A stretch of DNA of 64,000 nucleotides from Histoplasma ohiense (Eukaryota > Ascomycota > Eurotiomycetes > Onygenales > Ajellomycetaceae). Made by a program: the position numbers and the translations under genes. The stretch lies in NCBI GenBank assembly GCA_017607445.1, contig JAEVHH010000003.1, positions 2,170,001 through 2,234,000 of the forward strand, in the 5' to 3' direction. The notes under the pieces were generated by a model. The model was given only the letters and a program-made list of their open reading frames with translations, was not told the DNA's origin and ran no database searches. Shown here piece by piece: positions 21,578-29,327 of the stretch (positions within the stretch are counted from its first letter, which is position 1; each line of letters opens with the position of its first letter).

Positions 21578-21591
21578 TCTAGCAATCAAAA
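21578..21591 (+). repeat. Left target-site duplication of the tRNA-headed composite (14 bp)
   Basis: tctagcaatcaaaa is repeated exactly at 23381-23394. The related unoccupied site in C1 is ctctgacaatcaaagaatcc at 3311-3330. Confidence 0.9.
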
Positions 21592-21671
21592 GCCTGCGTG
21601 GTGCAGTTGATAAGACTGTTACTCAAGGTAGCACTGTTAGATATGCTGTAGATTCAAATCCTGCTGCTGGT
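21592..21671 (+). tRNA. tRNA-Leu(CAA)-like head of the composite element
   Basis: An 80-nt cloverleaf-like sequence. Acceptor strands GCCTGCG (21592-21598) and TGCTGGT (21665-21671) pair at six of seven positions. The A-box-like stretch is tggtgcagttgataagac. The anticodon stem TGTTA/TAGCA pairs fully around the loop CTCAAGG, giving anticodon CAA (Leu). A 14-15-nt variable arm (class II, as in Leu tRNAs) follows. The T arm gtaga-ttcaaat-cctgc has one mismatch explained by a G to A change; the B box is gattcaaatcc. It is probably a pol III promoter for the element, not a host tRNA gene, because its first base is the element boundary. Confidence 0.65.
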
Positions 21672-22305
21672 AAGATCTCATTTTGAGCCACTTCTTACCC
21701 ATGAAGATCTCTGTGATCAGGGGCCAAGCCTAGTGAGGCAGTGCTGACAGAGGTGCTGCTTGGCAGTGGTGAGGGTGGTGGCTGCTGGAAGCCACACTCA
21801 TTAGTGCCAAGCAGCTCCTCTGTCACTAGTGCTGATCTAAGCAAGATCTGATGATTACAGAGGGTTGAGTATAGAGTGCTTATATATACTAGCATCTGCC
21901 AAGGCCCCCGGCATCTAGAGGGCCACCCCAACAACAGGGAATGATTTTAAAAACCATCCAATTGACTGCCTCATCAGAGGGGTAGTAGCAAGCCAAGCAG
22001 GACACTCTGATAGGCACCCTATTCAGGGCCCACTAGTGGTCATCTAACACTATTAGTGGGTTATCATCGGGTGGGGTAAGCCTATGGTTAGTCCCTTACA
22101 TGGGGCAAGGCCACGACGGCCGGTTGGTAGGCCAAGGGGGCAATGGGCTGAGATCAGCAACTGGAAGCTCTGGGCTATGATGATGTCTAGAGTGGGCAGT
22201 GGTGCTTAACTAGGACCCCCAGCTGGAAACCCCAGAACTAGTTAAAGCAGCCCGAGAGGACGGACGCGGTGGTTGGTTGGTTATAGGGGTAAATGTAACT
22301 AGCTT
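21672..22305 (+). other. Body of the composite element
   Basis: GC-richer than its surroundings and with CpG retained. Short repeats include ggcccccggcatctagaggg-type segments and ggttggttggtt near 22274-22285. I see no convincing open frame in the plus direction. The origin is unknown; no related sequence is elsewhere in the window. Confidence 0.5.
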
Positions 22306-22971
22306 AAGATGCATTCTGCATGGAGTAGTCATGTAGTCAGCAGTGGACAGTCAATGCTAGAGCTGATTTTGAAAAGTCTTCAAAATATTCAAAGAAAAAT
22401 CTCACTCAATTGTTCTATTCATCTTCACTGGGTGTCTGCTCACATGGGTATATATGGCAATGAAATGGCTGATAAAGCTGCAAAAAGAGTCACTGAGTTA
22501 GAAGTCTGCTGTCAAAGAATTGTAACATGATCTTTTATTAAAAGAAGAATAAGAGAATTATGTTTACAAAAGTGACAAGATGTCTGGTTCATGCAAAGAA
22601 AAAGTGTACATTATTCCAGATTTGAAACTAAGTCAAAGTGAAAGACTTGCTCAATAAAGTGTAAGAAGAAACTTTTTGCTACAATAATGCAGCTAAAGCT
22701 TAGACATGGATATTTCAAATTATATTTAGCAAAGTTTAAAGATGATTTAAATGATCTGTGTTCAGATTGTCAGTTATATGAAAATTCAGAGCATCTTCTG
22801 TTACTTTGTACAAAGTATTCAGAACTAAAATTGAGACTGAGAGAGAAATATCAACTGAATCAGTTAAGTTTGAATTTGCTATTCAATACAAAAGCTGGAA
22901 ATATGTTTTTAATTGAATATTTAAATGAGTCAAATATTGCTACAAGAGTTTGTTTGAATAGTGTTATTTGA
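22306..22971 (+). pseudogene. LINE ORF2 C-terminus: RNase H end and zinc-finger tail
   Basis: The first part (22309-22530) contains HLHWVSAHMGIYGNEMADKAAKRV, the typical last RNase H motif of Tad-like LINEs (HWVPGH...GNE.AD..AK). After several stops, 22687-22971 is open and reads MQLKLRHGYFKLYLAKF, then LCSDCQLYENSEHLLLLC: a CxxC-x8-H-x4-C finger usual after RNase H. In the composite it is likely a passenger; the 3' sequence may matter for recognition by the partner LINE. The copy at 45826-46110 is about 95 percent similar by eye. Confidence 0.8.
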
Positions 22972-23380
22972 TGATATTTAAATCAGTTGTTCTTGTTTAT
23001 TTTATTTTAATCTTTTCTTTAACTTTGTTTATTGTTAATTTTCATTTGTTTCAAGCAGTTTGTTTCATTATTTATTGATAAAGTCATTGCAAATGTTTTT
23101 TCTTTTCTGTTGATTTTTAATAGCTGCTGTCTTTTGTAATATTTATTTTCTTTGTTTTGAAGTTGAGTTGTGCTAACTCATTGACATTCTTTTGATTTTA
23201 TTTTTGAATTGAATAGTTTGAATAGTTGTTTGATTCTGAGCTGGAATTCTGTTAATGCATGTGTCAAATTGTTTTTGTATATTAGAATATTCTTGATTTG
23301 AAAAATCCTGAAGTATTTCAGGTAGATGTCATAGTCACTGACTGTATACATCTATAATTGAAGAATAATAATAATAATAA
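22972..23380 (+). other. 3' UTR and (TAA)n tail of the composite
   Basis: T-rich noncoding stretch ending in gaagaataataataataataa. It is shared closely with 46111-46520. Confidence 0.75.
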
Positions 23381-23572
23381 TCTAGCAATCAAAAAATCCA
23401 CCAATTCCATCTCATTAAGAAATTGATAACAACATGTATACAAGCTATCTAGAGAATGTGATCAATACACTGCTATCAACAAGCAGCACTTACAATACAG
23501 AAATTCAATTATCTACTAGTAAGCAATCTATACAATCACTGAGAGCAGCTCTTATAAAAAAGAGAGGGTAAT
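23381..23572 (+). other. C2 3' region, rest, with polypurine tract
   Basis: Starts with the right 14-bp duplication and continues the C2 3' UTR, homologous to C1 3312-3502. The polypurine tract aaaaaagagaggg directly precedes the LTR. Confidence 0.75.
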
Positions 23573-23830
23573 TGTAATGCACTCATTTATTATTTCCTTA
23601 TTATCTTCACTTATTCTTATCTCTTTTCATTATACTCTCACTACTGCTATTTCTATATGTATATATATATTGATGTATGTATTTCCCACATCTTCTTTCT
23701 CTTTCTTTTCTTCCTTAGCAATTAGCTACATTATGCTACTACACTACACTCTACAATATATTACTATTATCTCCACTACGCTATAAACTATCTTCTACTG
23801 TTACTCTTCACACTGTCACTACACCTCACA
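23573..23830 (+). repeat. C2 3' LTR (258 bp)
   Basis: TGTAATGCAC...ACACCTCACA, 5 bp shorter than C1's. It directly abuts the decayed hAT-C minisatellite, so C2 probably inserted into a hAT copy, as C1 did at 3765/3766. Confidence 0.85.
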
Positions 23831-24339
23831 CAGCTACTGCTGTCAATTTTGCTAAGCTATCTTCTGCTGCTAAGCTATCTCTCACTGCTAAGCTATTCCT
23901 TATTGCTAAGTTAGATATCGCCGTCAATTTATCTATCGCTGTCAATTTATCTATTGCTGATAAGCTATCCCTTGCCGCTAAGCTATCTATCGCTGTCAAT
24001 TTATCTACCGCTGTTAATCTATCTATCACTGCTAAGCTATCCCTCACTGCTAAGCTATCTATCACTGCTAAGCTAGCTATTGCTGCTAATATATCTATCG
24101 CTGCCAATCTATATAGAGTAAATCATGGTTCTGTTTGGTCCCATTTTGTAAAATGGGATCAAATGGAATCAGAACTGATAATTTATAACTAAAACATGAT
24201 CTGAAACTAGAATTATAATATTAATCATGTAAAGTAACTGATTTCATAAACACTATATAAGATCAGAACTAAGATATTTGAGAATGAAACTGAGAAAAAA
24301 TTTGATTCTGATTTTATACATGATTACATAGTCAGTCGA
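23831..24339 (+). mobile_element. hAT-C: decayed non-autonomous hAT copy, right part
   Basis: Contains the minisatellite (23845-24115, units like ctgctaagctatctatc) and the right end (ggtcccattttgtaaaatgg, ... tgattacatagtcagtcga). Most CpG sites have changed to TG or CA, so it is older than copies A and B. The left part is missing beyond the C2 LTR. Confidence 0.75.
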
Positions 24340-24560
24340 GTGTTGATTGAAGATATTTATAATGATTATCATCAGTTATACACTTTTCTATATGTTTTAA
24401 AAATATTATTTTCAATTGATTTTTTGTTGATATTTTTTTATTGTATAACTGACTGATATCTTTTTAAGTTTGTGAGTATTTGAAGCTCTTCTTATATGAA
24501 ATAACTAGTGCAGTAGCATATGCCATTCTTGATAATAGAGGGTGGTGTCCACAATGGAAG
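24340..24560. other. AT-rich stretch, nothing recognised
   Basis: No convincing open frame and no match that I can see to the other repeats. It could be the inside of the hAT copy whose end follows. Confidence 0.4.
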
Positions 24561-24723
24561 AATAATAAGCCGAAATTACTAATTTTACTCATTGTTTTAA
24601 TAATTCTAGTCCTTTTACATTTCTATTCTAATCATGGTCTCACTGGAAATCACACCAAGAAACGGACTGGGACCAAATCAAATCAAACCAAATGTGTAAT
24701 TCATGGTCCCAGCGGCCACTCTA
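24561..24723 (-). mobile_element. hAT-D: end of another hAT copy
   Basis: Reads like the GGGACC-type end of the family: ctcactggaaatcacaccaa, then gggaccaaatcaaatc, then the tip agcggccactcta. The 8 bp after it (gaacccac, 24724-24731) would be the target duplication. The other end was not found. Confidence 0.6.
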
Positions 24724-24731
24724 GAACCCAC

Positions 24732-24805
24732 ACATCTTGGGTCCCCACATCAAGGCGCTACCTGGTGGCCGCATTACCCATTCAGCCACCGGGGTTCAGT
24801 AAGAT
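24732..24805 (-). other. tRNA-like sequence interrupted by hAT-D (possible SINE head)
   Basis: On the minus strand, tggctgaatgggtaatgcgg resembles a pol III A box and tgtgggttc, just at the hAT-D edge, resembles the start of a B box. The rest of the B box is lost. It keeps CpG sites. This is a weak call: it could be a tRNA-derived SINE head or chance. Confidence 0.3.
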
Positions 24806-24919
24806 AAGAAGATTTCAAGTAGATCACTAAGATAGTGAAACAGTATCAACAAATCAGATTATATAAAATTTAATATAAAGAATTATTGATTAATATATCA
24901 GAACTAACAGTCTAGTTGT
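24806..24919. other. AT-rich spacer, nothing recognised
   Basis: No gene or repeat recognised here. Confidence 0.3.
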
Positions 24920-25453
24920 TACACTAATTATATTGCACTACTTATATCCTCGCAGTCAGACAAGAGAATAGCGTAGTGAGAAGCTACAATACTATCAATG
25001 TAGCAATCTTTTATATTCAAAGCTAACTAGTCACTGATTTTCTAAGATCTACAGATATCAGCAATTATGTAGATAAGTGTTGCCACACCACATGCTACAT
25101 TTACCCATGTTGGTCTACACAAGCCCTATCCCACGTGACCCACACTCATATATTGTTGGCCCTAGGCTATCACGGACTAGCGCACCGCACATATATGCCT
25201 CAGCTGCCGACATGCTAATACAACCACTTAGACGTCCCACAATATTAGCATGTCGGCAGCTGAGGCATATATGTGCGGTGCGCTAGTCCGTGATAGCCTA
25301 GGGCCAACATATATTAGCTCGCTACTAGATAGATCATAACAATCAACCAAGGTTCAACCCTCTTACATACCATGGTTCTAGCATATTCTGCGCTCTTTTA
25401 TTATTATCTTGCCACTTTTGAGATTGATACTTCCGTTACCCCTATTACATATA
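24920..25453 (-). repeat. Old G-type LTR relic holding a palindrome
   Basis: Segments match the G LTR in order: gtagcaatc, tattcaaagcta, actgattttctaagatctac, agatatcagc, then ttgccacttttgagattgat and cgttacccctattaca at the end. It is diverged and longer than 271 bp because of an insertion that includes the palindrome at 25154-25309. CpG sites are retained, so it is not a recently mutated G copy. Confidence 0.55.
25154..25309. repeat. Perfect inverted repeat, 67-bp arms, 22-bp spacer
   Basis: Arms 25154-25220 and 25243-25309 are exact reverse complements, starting tgttggccctaggctatcac on the left. The spacer is 25221-25242. The arms hold several CpG sites (tcacggactagcgcaccgca), so there has been no CpG mutation since they formed. 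Just outside, the arms keep near-matching AT repeats. It can form a hairpin or cruciform. It may be a foldback element or a recent inverted duplication. Confidence 0.9.
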
Positions 25454-25562
25454 TGTACTTCCCATTTCTTTTCTCTTTCTTTTCTTCTTTAGCGATTAGC
25501 TACTAACCACTACGCTACTATCTTCTACTATTCATTTTTAACATTGTTATCACTCCTCACAA
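25454..25562 (+). repeat. C-type LTR relic
   Basis: Matches the inner and last part of the C LTR: tatatgtacttcccatttct, tctttagcgattagctacta, and the end cactcctcaca. It retains CpG (tagcgatt, ctacgcta). It ends 39 bp before the start codon of the next gene. Confidence 0.6.
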
Positions 25563-25601
25563 ATATAAAACTTTTAAGATTATATATTTCTTATTTCAAT
25601 T

Positions 25602-26199
25602 ATGAAAATAATTACTCTATATATTATATTTTGGTTATCTAATTTAAATATATCAGTTTTCGCAACATCATATACATTGATTAGTCAGTAAGCTATCTAT
25701 TAAATTGAAAGTATCTGCAATTAAAATCTAACCTGTAGCTTTATCAGACTTTCAATATGATAAAGATATTCATGATATGATTTATAATATTCAAAAAGAT
25801 ACAAATGGATTTTTACATCTGGGAGATGATGGAATTTTACGGTCATATGATGAACATAATAATGTTTTAGACTATAGAAGGTTTAATAAAACCCATCTTA
25901 CAACTGTCATCAACTGGTATTCAAATGAAGAACAAATTCATTTATCTACAATATGGAAAGATACTGATAAAATAGAAATTCAGAATGATCAAATATGGTA
26001 TCCTTCTAAAAATCTTCAATCTTTTTCATTTTTACAGCAGAGCGATTTTAGTTCTCAACCTCATTTAGCTTTGAAAGCACGGGATACGAATATAGTCTGC
26101 TCATTGATTACTTGTAGAACTACTTCATTATGTCAGGGTTTTGGATGCAGTGACTGTTTTGTGGTTGATCATCATGAGACGGGTATATGTTTACCTTAG
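25602..26199 (+). CDS. Candidate small secreted Cys-containing protein, one intron
   Basis: ATG at 25602 gives MKIITLYIIFWLSNLNISVFA, a good signal peptide with a hydrophobic core and likely cleavage after VFA. An intron is needed before the main frame: acceptor TGTAG at 25738, branch-like atctaacc, and donor either GTCAGT at 25684 (keeps frame) or the better GTAAGC at 25688 (does not). The second exon reads LSDFQYDKDIHDMIYN and on to a stop at 26199. The C-terminal 40 residues have a Cys-rich block: C-x5-C-x6-C-x4-C-x2-C, then Cys before LP, with FGCSDCFV. Such tails are familiar from fungal secreted proteins of unknown function. The frame lacks TGA damage, unlike its neighbours. It could be a secreted effector-like protein or a decaying gene. 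Confidence 0.55.
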
Positions 26200-26397
26200 A
26201 AATTTTAAATATAGGTTTTGATATTGTGATGGGGTTAGCACTCATTCGTATCTAAGCATCTATCAACTGCTCACCTGCCCAATTTGTGGGTCACGTGGGA
26301 TTGGACTCGCATAGGACCTCCAACACCACTCCCTTACAAAAATCCTTTTCTGGTGATTCCATCTCACAATCATCAAGTGGATGCACAGTCCTTGGAC
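26200..26397. other. Downstream spacer, no gene recognised
   Basis: Retains CpG (tgggtcacgtgggattggac). Some tRNA-like words are present, but not in an order that makes a tRNA. An open frame crosses it but shows no similarity that I recognise. Confidence 0.35.
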
Positions 26398-26548
26398 TGA
26401 GTATTATCATGAGTTGCTATCTGAATTCTGTCCTGTTCCTCTACTGTGTACGTATAGATCTCTTCAGCGTAGCACGTCCCCATGCACCTCAGAGGCCTCG
26501 GGGATGCAGGCGATGTCTGTACTTCTTAAACAAATACATACATACATT
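26398..26548 (+). repeat. LINE 3' end relic with CpG retained
   Basis: Matches the L2 3' UTR (9355-9517): gttgctatctgaattctgtc, atagatctcttcagcgtagc, tcggggatgcaggcgatgtc, then an A-rich tail aaacaaatacatacatacat. The CpG sites seen here (tacgtatag, cagcgtag) are TG or CA in L2. Confidence 0.65.
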
Positions 26549-26566
26549 AACCTCACAATCATGTAG

Positions 26567-26745
26567 GCTAACATTCTTCCCCTCCGCGCTCCACAATGGC
26601 GCAATCCTTGATATTCTTCCGTTCCGATCCCCTTTTCTATAAGAACCTCTTTGTGTGACCCCTTTTTCTTCCTTTTCCTCTCTCGATTGATTCGTAATCT
26701 GTATATAGAATAGTACTAGCGCTGTTAATCGGTAGTACACAGATG
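26567..26745 (+). repeat. H-type LTR relic with CpG retained
   Basis: Matches the last part of the H LTR (compare 49740-49925): taacattcttcccctccgcg, gatattcttccgttccgatc, ataagaacctctttgtgtga, then tgattcgtaatctgtatata. It shows an unmutated relative of the H LTR. L1 inserted near its end. Confidence 0.65.
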
Positions 26746-27193
26746 TCTGTTTGTTTGTTTGTTTGTATTGGTTTAATGTTCTGGAGAAAACACAGACAGC
26801 ACTCATGTTTCAGAAGTCTTCTGAAGAATATGAAGATATGCTACACTGAAGAGATTTCTATATACACAGAGAGAGAGAAAACAGAATTCAGATGACAATT
26901 CTTGAGAAGACTCAACTCATTGAAAAGAATTATTTCAAACTACACATTCACTTCTGACTTGATATATAGTCATTCATGATGAAGCTATAGTGTGATTTCT
27001 GAGAGAACTGTCACTGCTGTGTCTGAAAGATTTTATAATGAATGAAGAAAGATAACTTTCTTAGTTGATCTGAGAACTATCTGCACTTTCAATAACAGAA
27101 GAAAAACAAATGAAATAGATAAAAGAAAAGAAGAAAAAATAAGTATACTGAAAAGAAAAATAAAAAAAGAAGTAAAGAAAAGATTGTGTCATC
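26746..27193 (-). mobile_element. L1 3' end and tail (moved by the inversion)
   Basis: The reverse complement of the L1/L2 3' UTR, with the tail at 26746-26765 (tctgtttgtttgtttgtttg). It ends at gtgtcatc (27186-27193), the reverse complement of gatgacac at 11941-11948. It is therefore the missing 3' part of L1. Confidence 0.85.
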
Positions 27194-28301
27194 TAGACTG
27201 GCCGTGTGACCATGCATGGGACTGGGACTAAATATTTCTCCAGTCCCATTATCAAATTTCTTAGTCCTGGTCCCATATAGTGTTTATTAAATTAGTCACT
27301 TTACACTGTTTATATTATAAATCTAGTCCCAGGTCATGTTCTTCTTATAAATTACTGATTCTGGTCCCATTTGGTCCCATTTTAACAAAATGGGACCAAA
27401 TGGGACCATGATTTACCCTATATAGATGATATAATGCTATGAGCGTTACCAAAAATCATTACCTATCAAAAGAAGTTTAGTGTATTTATGCTCTAGTTCT
27501 ATTTTGAACTAGTAATGATAGTGATAGATAGATTCGCCGCGGTAGATAGGTTGGCAGCGATAGATTAGCAGCGATAGATTAGCAGCGATAGATTAGCAGC
27601 GATAGATTAGCAGCAATAGATTGGCAGCGATAGATAGATTGGCAGTGGTGGATGAATTGGCAGCGATAGATAGATTCGCCGCGGTAGATGGGTTGGCAGC
27701 GATAGATTAGCAGCGATAGATTGGCAGTGATAGCTTAGCAGCGAGGGATAGCTTAGCAGTGAGGGATAGATTGGCAGCGGTAGATAAATTGGCAGCGATA
27801 GATAGGTTGGCAGCGATAGATAGGTTGGCAGCGATAGATTAGCAGCGATAGATAGCTTAGTAGTGAGGGATAGCTTAGCAGTGAGAGATAGCCAGCGAGG
27901 GATAGCTTAGCAGCGAGGGATAGCTTAGCAGCGAGGGATAGCTTAGCAGCGAGGGATAGCTTGCAGCAATAGATAGGTTGGCAGCACTTGATAGAGGCGA
28001 TATCTCCACCAATCATATCATCAGATTGATATCTAAGATATGTATTATATAATCATCAGAATGGGACCAAACCTCAGTCAAAATCATAGTCAGTCTCAGG
28101 TCATGTTCTTATTTTTGATAGTCAGTCACTTTACATGAAATATCAAGATTTATTAGTCCCATTTCACTCATGTTCTAATAATTCTAGTCACTTTACACTC
28201 CCATTCTGATCCTGGTCCCACTGGAAATCACGCCAAGAAATGGACTGGGACCAAACCAAACCAAACCAAACATGAAATTCATGGTCCCACCGGCCAGTCT
28301 A
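27194..28301 (-). mobile_element. hAT-B: non-autonomous hAT element (1108 bp)
   Basis: The inverted partner of hAT-A with the same length and almost the same sequence, including the minisatellite (27528-27990). CpG sites are largely intact. The left flank gtgtcatc pairs with the left flank of hAT-A. The right flank ttcttgct (28302-28309) pairs with agcaagaa at 13057-13064. It lies in exon 1 of the G2 antisense gene. Confidence 0.9.
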
Positions 28302-29327
28302 TTCTTGCTTTGTGAACAATGAACAGACATGCTGTCATGTCTGTCATATATCAAATAGAAGTTGTGCTGCTGTAAGTTTTCTTAAACTGAGGTTATTAAG
28401 AGTACTAACAGATTATAGATGCCTGAGTGCTTTCACAAAACTGATCAATCTTTGATCAATGAATTTCACAAAATGCTGCTCTTCAACAAAGTTTCAGATA
28501 AGAGATTTGCCATGTATCAAACTGCTGTTGCAAGGTTTGTACTTGACATGCAGATCTATAAGAATGCAGATGAAGTTCTAGAATTCTATGTGAACTCTGA
28601 TGATCTGTTGTCACAGCAAGATGTGGCATTCAATCATAGCAGCATTTCAGAAAGCACATTTTCACATCCTGCTATTACATCAGTGTCATCCTCACTGAGC
28701 CAAGATCTTGGTACGTTATTTGAGTCAGCTGATAATGTAGGCAAAGATGAGGAAGTGAATGGTTTCATTGAAGTGTTAGAAAGGAATGCAGCAGCATATT
28801 GCTGTCATTGTATTCAACATTTGACAACATCCCCCCACCATCATTGTGAGTCTGCTGAGGGTTGATGCAAAAAATGCAAGCACTGCTCAGTGACAAAGCA
28901 CATCTGCATTCCAGTAAGTTATTATTCAAAACAGATGTTTTTACAGTATATAATATTAACTTTCTATTAGATGTCAGTGGATGCTGTTGAATTGACTCAG
29001 ATGATTATCAACACTGCTGAGGATTTAATTGTTGCTGATGTGAATACTTCAAACATTAACATTTTGCAGAGTGCTGTGACTGCAGTGGTTAGATTCTTTG
29101 CTGTGAAGATTCAGAAGATTCAACAAGACAGTTCTTCTGAGGCTTCAGCTGAAACAGTGATTGATGAGATTCTGATGATTACATCATCAGTTGCAGCTTC
29201 CAAGTCATTGTTGAAATGTTGTGCTTCATCAGTTGAGGAAATCTGAGATAATAAGCAGATTTGTCTTGATGACAATTTCTTGAATGACACTGATCAAGCT
29301 GAGGCAGATCTGTTTTTTAATCTCTGA
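28302..29327 (+). pseudogene. G2 antisense gene: end of exon 1, exons 2 and 3
   Basis: Exon 1 ends at 28371 with HC...C and SNRSCAA. Intron 1 (28372-28418, 47 nt) has donor GTAAGT, branch TACTAAC and acceptor TTATAG, all intact. Exon 2 (28419-28913, 495 nt) starts MPECFHKTDQSLINEFHKML and ends with a second Cys cluster (CHC...C, then CKKCKHC and HIC) containing one TGA at an Arg position. Intron 2 is 28914-28970. Exon 3 (28971-29327, 357 nt) starts MSVDAVELTQMI and ends DLFFNL. All junctions are phase 0. The product would be about 345 residues. It is antisense to G2 gag-pol. No known function; nucleic-acid or metal binding is an inference from the Cys clusters. Confidence 0.75.

Larger units (their letters stand above)
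21592..23380 (+). mobile_element. tRNA-headed LINE-tailed composite retroelement (1789 bp)
   Basis: A complete insertion between 14-bp duplications. It starts exactly at the first base of a tRNA-Leu-like sequence (21592-21671). A GC-richer noncoding body follows to about 22305, then the C-terminal RNase H and zinc-finger region of a LINE, and it ends in (TAA)n (about 23363-23380). This is the layout of a SINE or SINE-LINE fusion: a pol III-type head, an unrelated body and a LINE-derived 3' end that would recruit the LINE reverse transcriptase. It keeps CpG sites in the body (gaggacggacgcggtgg near 22257-22272). A 5'-truncated relative is at 45758-46520. Confidence 0.8.
13057..27193. other. 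Inverted segment between hAT-A and hAT-B (14.1 kb)
   Basis: Everything between the two hAT copies is inverted relative to its ancestral order. Flipping it restores gatgacac on both sides of one hAT copy and ttcttgct on both sides of the other. It also restores G2 (gcaga duplications at 13994-13998 and 34516-34520), G1 (tattc at 19607-19611 and 36051-36055), the 534-bp 5' LTR of H1 (19607-20001 plus 36051-36194) and three interrupted exons at their exact lengths. A long-read assembly should confirm it, because the 1.1-kb inverted repeats could also mislead an assembler. Confidence 0.85.

Noticed and set aside
24480..24830. 116-codon open frame
   Set aside because: It runs through the hAT-D end and the tRNA-like sequence; chance frame.
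26230..26330. tRNA-like words (gggattggactc, ctatcaactgctcac)
   Set aside because: A-box-like and B-box-like words are in the wrong order for one tRNA on either strand.
26286..26642. 118-codon open frame downstream of the candidate secreted gene
   Set aside because: It crosses the LINE 3' relic and the H LTR relic; no domain or signal peptide.
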